DNA of 64,000 nt from Ceriagrion tenellum. Lineage: Eukaryota > Arthropoda > Insecta > Odonata > Coenagrionidae. Position numbers and translations under genes: made by a program. This document shows positions 57,028 through 64,000 of this stretch, piece after piece. The stretch's first letter is position 1. Every line of letters begins with the position of its first letter. The stretch lies in the NCBI GenBank assembly GCA_963169105.1, contig OY720637.1:56876964-56940963 (forward strand), given 5' to 3'. The notes under the pieces were generated by a model. The model ran no database searches and was not told where the DNA came from. It was given only the letters and a program-made list of their open reading frames with translations.

Positions 57028-57382
57028 TCAAAAATCCAAAAGGTGGGTTGGGCGCCGTCTAAGGAGATGACTTGATTTAATGAGGCGGCGAACCAGCGGC
57101 AGTAGGTCAAGGGAAGGGTGTGCGGCTCTGAAGTCGGAATGAAGGAGGGAACTCGATAGGGAAGGGGTCATTGTGATAAGGATAGTCCGACTCCAGGAAG
57201 GCGGAATCGAGTTTGCTATAGGGGTCGCGAGTCGGGGCAAGGGGTTTCAGGACGGCAGCGGTCGGAGATAATCGCGCGCGGCTGAAATTTAGGTCTTTGA
57301 TAGTTCTCCGATAGGGATAGGGAGAGGGGAAGCACCAAGGCCACGGGATAATCCAGGTAGACCATCTCTGTAATCTCCCCAT
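57028..57382 (-). other. Unrecognised Pro/Ser-rich open frames in two phases
   Basis: Two overlapping minus-strand frames (57107-57382, 91 codons; 57028-57240, 70 codons) lie in a compact patch more GC-rich than its flanks. The first contains LKPLAPTRDPYSKLDSAF and PYHNDPFPIEFPPSF. The second continues with SLDLLPLVRRLIKS just as the first ends, as a single frame broken by a shift would. No family is recognised. It could be a decayed exon or transposon ORF, or chance. Confidence 0.3.
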
Positions 57383-58707
57383 ACTGCTGGTAGATGTACG
57401 TTTGGTTAACGCTTGATAATTCCGGTGGACTTGTGATCAGTCCAAGATGTGGACGAAGAGAAATGTTTAGTTAACGGGTGGGAGATGCAATCGGATGTTC
57501 TGCGGTAGAAAAGTGACGAGCTGTAAAAGTCGTCTCTTGAAAGCTTGGAATGGAATAATTAACCCACTATGGACGGAATTATGAAACATCAACATGAAAA
57601 AACTACTGTTTGTATATTAATTTTTTAAAGTTCTATTTAAGCTTTTTTAAACAAAAGTTGAAATTTATTTGACAAAAACATTTATTTTGAAATGTGACGT
57701 ATTTGTTCTGTATACATTTATTTAAAATAATACTTAACATAATAATATTTACAAAAGGTATACTTCAACATTACTTTCATAACGTACCTTTTTTTAAACT
57801 TTCCCAATTTTTTCCTCATATGACAGCTGAAACTATTTATTTCAGAGCTACACCAGGCACGAAATCCACAGTGAATATCGTCACACATTCATCTATTCAA
57901 ATTGTCTTACAAACCTCCGTAAGGGACGCAACTTTCGACACATTAAATCCGAAGCGTTACAATTCTGTCTAGCGCAGCAACTAAATGGAAAAGCCTCTCA
58001 GAAAGCAGACATTTCAATGATTTTGAAACGTAACAAATTTGACTCGCTCGTTCATAGAGAGTTAAGTGATATTTTGGTATTTTCTATTCACTTCAATCAC
58101 CTGTTTACTACCGCATAAATATTTATTTTGAAATGCATTAACTTCATGATATTTTCCATGCAACTCGATGTCTTCCTCGATGATTTATCTCGTTTAATTA
58201 CACATTGAATATCGTTTTCAAGAGGCTGTTGCGTTGGAAAAGTCCTCATTCAGTTTTATCTTCTTCTTCGCCAAGTTTTCAAGGTAAATATTTTCTCTCC
58301 AACTCTTCCGGGGTTTTTATAGACGAAGTAAAGGCCTCTTGAAGTAACTATAATGATTCCAAGAAAGATCCAAAAATGAAATGAAATTGATTCAAGATGC
58401 TCTTACTACTTTGCACATAGTAGACTGTTTCTGAAGAAGTTGTGATGAACAAGATCAACTGTTGATACAAATAAGCCTTGATAGTAAACCTTACGTTGCG
58501 TTTGCTCATAATTTTTTTGCTGTTGCAGGGCTTGTCAAAATACTAAACTTGTGATATCACTTCTGAAATATACGACAATGTTTTGGCCTTAACCTTTAAG
58601 CTAGAGCTATCCGTAAACTCGATGTATCTTTTGACGATTGGCGCAGATAACTGCTCCCGTCGCTTATTGGCGATTTAGATTAATACAATTTCGACAATAT
58701 CGGTGTA
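57383..58707. other. Non-coding stretch, nothing recognised
   Basis: AT-rich; a 92-codon plus frame (57694-57972) without recognisable features. Confidence 0.45.
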
Positions 58708-58952
58708 CTTTTTTGTTCTGTTTAAGGTTTCCGCGGCGGGTAGGTACACATTCTATTTCATCTTTCGGGATTCGGCCGCGTCGATGGTTTTCCGACAACA
58801 TTTCTCCTCCTCTCCTGAAGGGGTCTTCAGGTCGAATAGCGCTGCACCTTCGACCTGAAGACGCCTCCTGGAGAGGAGGAGAAATGTTGTCGGAAATACA
58901 ACGACGCGGCCGAATCCCGAAAGAAGAAATGGAAAGAATTCTTTTTTGGTCA
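58708..58952. mobile_element. Fold-back element FB-8
   Basis: Arms of about 85 bp (58755-58840 and 58846-58930) are inverted copies containing CTTTCGGGATTCGGCCGCG and ACATTTCTCCTCCTCTCC. The right arm reads CTGAAGA (58855-58861), CG, CCTCC, loop, GGAGG (58875-58879), A, GAAAT, GTTGTC, GG. CTTTTTTGTTC (58708-58718) and CTTTTTTGGTC (58942-58952) may be a target-site duplication, but they are low-complexity. Frames of 117 (plus) and 107 codons (minus) spanning the arms are mirror images and not genes. Confidence 0.75.
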
Positions 58953-61344
58953 TTTATTACTGTTGGTAGTCCACTTAGTTGCTCCAAATAACTTTGAAAA
59001 TCTGGAGAAACATCATACTAAAAATATCTGGGCGATAAAATACGTTTTGCGCCTTCACAGGGTGAAGTATGCGATACATTTCGCAAGTGGCTCTGAGTAA
59101 ATTCGGACGAAGCACGAGGCCAGTTCAAGGCTTCATCCCAAGTTGATCATGTCTGGAAAAACCTCAGTTGCTCACAAATTACGCATTGATGATCATTTTC
59201 AAGAGGCTGTAATCATATTGCCATTATTATTCATCTAATGAGATTTATTGACAGGTAGATGACCTGAAACATGATGATGCCCCAAAAACAGGCTAGCCTC
59301 AAGGGACGTATGTTAAACATTGTTATTTTTTTATTTACTTGTTTTTTTAAAATAAATAAATTCATTTATTCTAAAAAATCTAATGCGAGTGAAAGAATTA
59401 TTTCAGAGTACGATCAAGATGCTAAGTGCAAGAGGCATAGGGTGCAAGTCGCATATCGAGGGTCATTTCCATGGGAAAACGTCTTGCCAGTTATTGAGCG
59501 TGCGGAAGTGGAAGTATTCGCACAGGTGGAGAATCCGAAATCACAACTGGGTTGCGCTGAGCCACTCAGTCAGATTGACTATTAGTCAGCCTAGTGAAAC
59601 CTAATAGCCCGCAGTATCCCATTAAATCTGAAGCAAATCCGCGTTGGATTACAATGACTGAACTGGAGTAACTGGCTGGCTTGCATTGCAGGAAATAGCG
59701 AGATCCCGTTACTGTTATGATCGATCGATTCCTGGCCATGAACAGATCGTTTTTACTGTCAGATTTTCTCAGATGAGATTTATTTGCTCTTGGGCCGAAA
59801 TTTTGATGGTTAAGTTAGATATTGAGAGAAGGAAATAGCCCCTGCGACATTCCACCTGGATGGACGTATAAAATTCACCAATCTTGCACCCGTGCCCCGA
59901 TCATCATGACATCTCTTAGCTTCATATTGTATAACTCCTTTTCATTTAAGCCGTGTGACGCCAAATATGAATTATGCGGAGTCTAGTATTGGAGTCTTTA
60001 TTGGGCCATTTTGGGCCTCTGAGCGTGCGTATTACTCTTGCTACGCAATCCATTGCTGTTAGACTTTTGCTAGAAGCTTTGTTCTAGTTTGAGGATTGTT
60101 CCCCGAGACATATCTACTTCTGTCGCGCTTTTTATAGTTAATGCATATTATTGCTAAAATGTGATATGCATGCATCACATTCGAGAAAACTTCTGCTATG
60201 CCCATGAAGATGCTGTGCATTGAACGCTGAGTGAAATCACGGAGAATAGTATGTAGGCTGTTGCATAAATATTTATAGAAATAGCATTCACTCATTAATC
60301 TCATTTTATTTTCTCATGATCATGATCTAAGGCATGAAAGAATCACGTATTGATCCCTTAAATCACGTCTTTCTGTGGATTAGCGTTAATTGTGAATAAT
60401 CATTTAATATTGTGATTAGAAATTCATTTAATGACGCAATTATCTAACAGATTAATATTTCGACGCAGAAGAAACTCATATTTCCTTTTGGTATTCTTTT
60501 TTTTAATCGAGGGAGAATGGCAGCTAAGGTGTGACTCCATCCTTTCCTCGAATGCTCTCCTGTGTCGTAATCCTTCTTCCGATTCGTCGCGATCAGTATC
60601 ATGTTCCTCTTCACGCTTTCGTCTTGGTCAAACTCACTTAACTAGACAGCCAGAGGACGAAAATCAATATCGATTTCCAATATCGAGAGCTATTTGAGCT
60701 GTTCCCTCTCATTTCGACGCGGCTTTTGCATGCGTTGCAATTTATAACAAAAAAATAATGGTTCCGTTTCTGGACGAGAGGCTTGAAGAGAGGAGAGAAT
60801 GTGGGAGCCCAGCTTGCCCCTCGGAAGAGTGTTTGCATTCGAGTCCAATTTCCGAATTTTGGCTCGCTCTGCGTTCATTTCCTCCCCACATGGTGATCGT
60901 CTCCAACCCACTTAGGCAATGGATAACTTTCGGAAACAGGAGGTTGCATTTCCAAAATAAATTCCACTCCAGCTAATAATCGTGCCCGGTCAGCTTACCA
61001 GTGTGTGCGCTCTCATCAAGTGAGCAAGGCATTGGGTTACAATGAGCACGGCCAAGGTCAGTCCGGAGAAATGAAAATTCAACCCTGGGGAACATTCTCA
61101 GGGGAAGGCTCTTGTTCTTGCTTCAAAATCCGTCGTTTTTTTCGTATTGATTACCGTTGATGAATAAGTTCCAAGAGGCGAACTCTATAAAAAATGGGAT
61201 GACGCAATTGTGGACTTCAATTATTTTTTAGAATTCTTATGGGATTGTGGGTAAGCATATAGGATTGTGATGGAACATTTTTTTATTAAATAGTAATCAA
61301 ACGGCTAGTTTTTCCTCTCGTCGTTTATATTCGGACGGTCGGAG
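58953..61344. other. Non-coding stretch, nothing recognised
   Basis: Frames up to 104 codons (59271-59585, plus) without domains. A mildly GC-rich patch at 60540-60900 holds overlapping frames on both strands. Confidence 0.4.
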
Positions 61345-61900
61345 ATGCTACTTCGCTCAGGTTAGGCACCACCTCGAATACGCCGCGAGCATTTAAGACC
61401 CTGGCCATAAAGATTAAAGAAAAAAAATTAATAACATACATAGAAAAGCAGCACGCTTCGTTAGAAATTGCTACGAGCGAACATATAGTGTCCCACAACT
61501 TTTAGAGGGATTAAGGTGGGAGCCCCTAGACTCGGAGGCCACAGGCTAGGATTTTCTAGTTTGAGAAATTAAAAAATGGTGTGTTTCAGAGCGGCACAGA
61601 GAATATAATCATGATGCCTCACTACATCTCTAGTTCTGACAGAAGCGATAAAATACGAGAGATATACTGCCGAACAGATAGGTACCAAAACTTATTCTTT
61701 CTGTGCACTATAAGTGACCACAATAAAAACTCAGTAAAAATACACTACCCATAATATAAGTCACCATTTCTCCTCCCAAAATCTTATCCTTTACAACTTT
61801 ACACGGCTGGTGACATAACATCCCCTGTCACACGCCCACGCGGCGGCTCGCAGGGTAGTATGTAGACGGTAGATATACTCTAGTATTACGGGTCGTATAA
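61345..61900 (+). mobile_element. CR1-like non-LTR retrotransposon, 3' end fragment
   Basis: The plus strand encodes, with stops and shifts, a form of VRHHLEYAASI (61360-61390). It then gives the AARFVRNCYERTYSV region (around 61450-61490), LLEGLRWEPL, and IREIYCRTDRYQNLFFLC at about 61640-61720. The 3' untranslated end CACGCGGCGGCTCGCAGGG is shared with 41540 and, inverted, with 31970. Unlike 40945-41579 it retains the segment between the YLG motif and the C-terminal block. Confidence 0.75.
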
Positions 61901-64000
61901 CTGTCATAGAGGCCAAATTTAAGGAACATAATATCTTCCTTATTCCTTTTCCCTGTTCTCTCCTTAATTATTCAATGCGATTTGAATATTTCATCGGAAG
62001 TCTGAAGTCAGTCACACTAAGTCTCTTGTGATAGAGTATAGGCTAGAATCTCATTAATTATTCATATGCTAACTTTAAATGGGCATTTAAAATCAGTACA
62101 ATTACATTATTCTTTTTCCTGACACGCAGCTTTCTTAGCTTAATTTTGACTGATGGGGGAATAATAAAGATACTCACTTTCTCTGCTGAATATTTCATGG
62201 AGAAGTATTAAGATTGAATCATTATACACTATCGCCTGATGGATATCATTTTGGTTGTGTTAGATTAAATATTTTCAATTAATTTAGAAATGACCAGGGC
62301 CCAATAACCATTTGAATCTTTTGATCTCATTGGAAACATATGCACAGATATTAGTTTTATTCTTCAGGAATGATTTCTTAAAGCATAGATAAAGAGAATA
62401 TTGTTCCTGTCAACGTTAAAGTTCACTTTCAGTTACATATTTTCACGAATCATTCTCTGCGATCAACATGCAGAGTTATTTCTTTTGTAAGATAAAGTGC
62501 CTGTGCCTGAATAAACACAGCGATAGATAGTGTTTTTTATTGTGGTTTGCGTAGAAAGTGATTTCCTTTGTCATCCATCTCTTCGTATTTCATCCTATGG
62601 AACCCCCATCTCCCAAAAAAAAAACTTCCAATGGAATGATTTACGAGAGAAGGTCGGAAAAGTTTTAGATGAGCTCCTTCCACTGGAAGGGCCGTTTGGA
62701 TCATTGCTCTATATATTCTTAGCGATGGCCAAAATCTGGGTAAAATTGGCAAGCTAACTTTCACGCCTATCCGGGCGGTGGATAAAGCACGGTTTCCCGA
62801 GGAGCGCCGGCATATTTCTACATTCATGATTGAGTTTTTCGTCATACTGACCAACTTTAATTTGTTTCGATTGATCTGTTCATGAGAGGTCATCACTTTT
62901 AGCTATCCACTCATAAAATAAATTGTATTTGCCGATTGGAAAACAACTGGGATAGATAGATGTGAGTTACGGACCATATTTCGACGAAGTGACCTGAAAC
63001 TCTTTAAGTCTTGTAGTTTTGTAGCTGCAGTGTTCTTCATCATTTTCAAATAAAACTTTCTCCGGATTCATGTACGAGTTCGCCTTGGGAGTGTTGTAAC
63101 CCTAGATATTATAATCGAAACCATTTTGCTCGGGCATCTACATAGTTCAGTTTTTCACTATATTTTCTCTGTCTGCAATGATGGCATTATTAATATTTCT
63201 TTCTTAATAGTGTAAGAAACGACTAGAATATAGTATTGTCGCCTTAGTTTTTGGGTTTTTGTGGCAGATAATAACTTAAAGTCAACTTCGAGGCGCATGA
63301 TAATGAAATGGAAGTCAATGAGTTCCAAGTGTTGTTCATATTTACAAATCTTCTACGCGATGCTCTCGAAGGTGATGTTCTCTCATCATGGTACATGGTG
63401 TAGCGGAGATTTCCATATTTTGTAATCTTATGTGTTTACGAGTATTCCACTTTAGTGTTAATCACAGCCAGAAAAAGGTGGCTAGTATAGTTCTCGATGG
63501 ACGATAATAAAAATGAAATCAATAGTTTTAACCTCGTAATTACTTTCCTAGGAAGTGATAATCACTTACGAATATAATGGTTCCTGTAATTTTGGTGGTG
63601 TCCATTTTATAATCCTATGATTTTGATAAATAAAATGTTTTATTTTCACCAGAATAATCGGTTTAAAATATGCGTTATCATTTAATGCATTTCATAATTT
63701 CGCTAGTTTATTGGTCATTAGATCTGTAATCATTTCAGTGTTTACGAGGAATTTATCATTTATATTTGGTGCATAATTTCGCCAAATATATGTGTTGAAT
63801 AAATAACTTTGGAGAATTTATGGAAAGAGTTTGCATAATTTTACTAAGTCCCTCCTCATATTCAGTGCGTAATCGCAAAAAAAATGATGAGCGCAAGCCT
63901 TTTAGTAAATTCTCAAAGTTAATTGTCTTCAGAATATAATTCTGATGAAATATTGAGCCAAGTATATATTAATTTATTCACTAATAATACTGAGTATATG
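61901..64000. other. Non-coding stretch, nothing recognised
   Basis: AT-rich to the window end. Frames of 119 (minus) and 75 codons (plus) around 62530-62896 overlap and have no recognisable domains. Confidence 0.4.

Noticed and set aside
58638..58991. 117-codon plus and 107-codon minus frames as proteins
   Set aside because: Both lie on the inverted arms of a fold-back and contain the same peptide segments (FGIRPRR) in mirror arrangement; they result from the inverted repeat.

Overview
The window looks like a gene-poor, repeat-rich piece of an animal genome, most likely an arthropod. It is AT-rich with short GC-rich patches. No operons, Shine-Dalgarno-led genes or other prokaryotic organisation are visible. 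What can be recognised is mostly decayed transposable elements, as in an intergenic or long intronic stretch. The arthropod call rests on the non-LTR retrotransposon fragments and on the repeated protein family at 15.5-17.3 kb; it is an inference. I found no intact host gene and no complete tRNA or rRNA gene.

Layout. (1) 1-15 kb: an unnamed repeat (family Z, 970-1556), tRNA-like SINE remnants, two fold-back elements (3.2-3.5 and 5.6-5.9 kb), a non-LTR 3' end carrying a 150-bp tandem duplication (4.0-4.75 kb), a clean MITE with 27-bp perfect terminal inverted repeats (8.28-8.54 kb), a 213-bp tandem duplication (9.36-9.77 kb), and a second family Z copy split by a 1.1-kb insertion (11.87-13.53 kb). 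(2) 15.5-17.3 kb, minus strand: the only long coding frame. It is a transposase-like pseudogene whose frame runs for about 600 codons, broken by four stop codons and no frameshift. (3) 18.8-33.2 kb: two more target-site-flanked fold-back elements, a fold-back tRNA-like repeat, microsatellites, and fragments of three non-LTR lineages, here called L3, RTE-like and CR1-like. (4) 35-45 kb: the best-bounded fold-back element (35285-35709), SINE remnants, a third family Z copy, a CR1-like 3' end with an internal deletion, and another fold-back. (5) 45-64 kb: a duplicated 158-bp repeat, a nested retroelement cluster (49999-51290), two SINE copies, two more fold-backs and two more LINE ends.

The most interesting signal is a scattered set of 220-400 bp fold-back elements. 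Several have direct flanking repeats of 11-16 bp, which fits target-primed reverse transcription better than cut-and-paste movement. Several share a 3' tail. Their arms carry a recurring layout: CTGANGA or a close variant, a small hairpin of varying sequence, GAAAC, then a short spacer, in several copies ending in GTC. This resembles the core of a hammerhead ribozyme as carried by Penelope-like elements and retrozymes. The different hairpin sequences at the same place look like covariation. No copy matches the canonical ribozyme in every position, so activity is not claimed.
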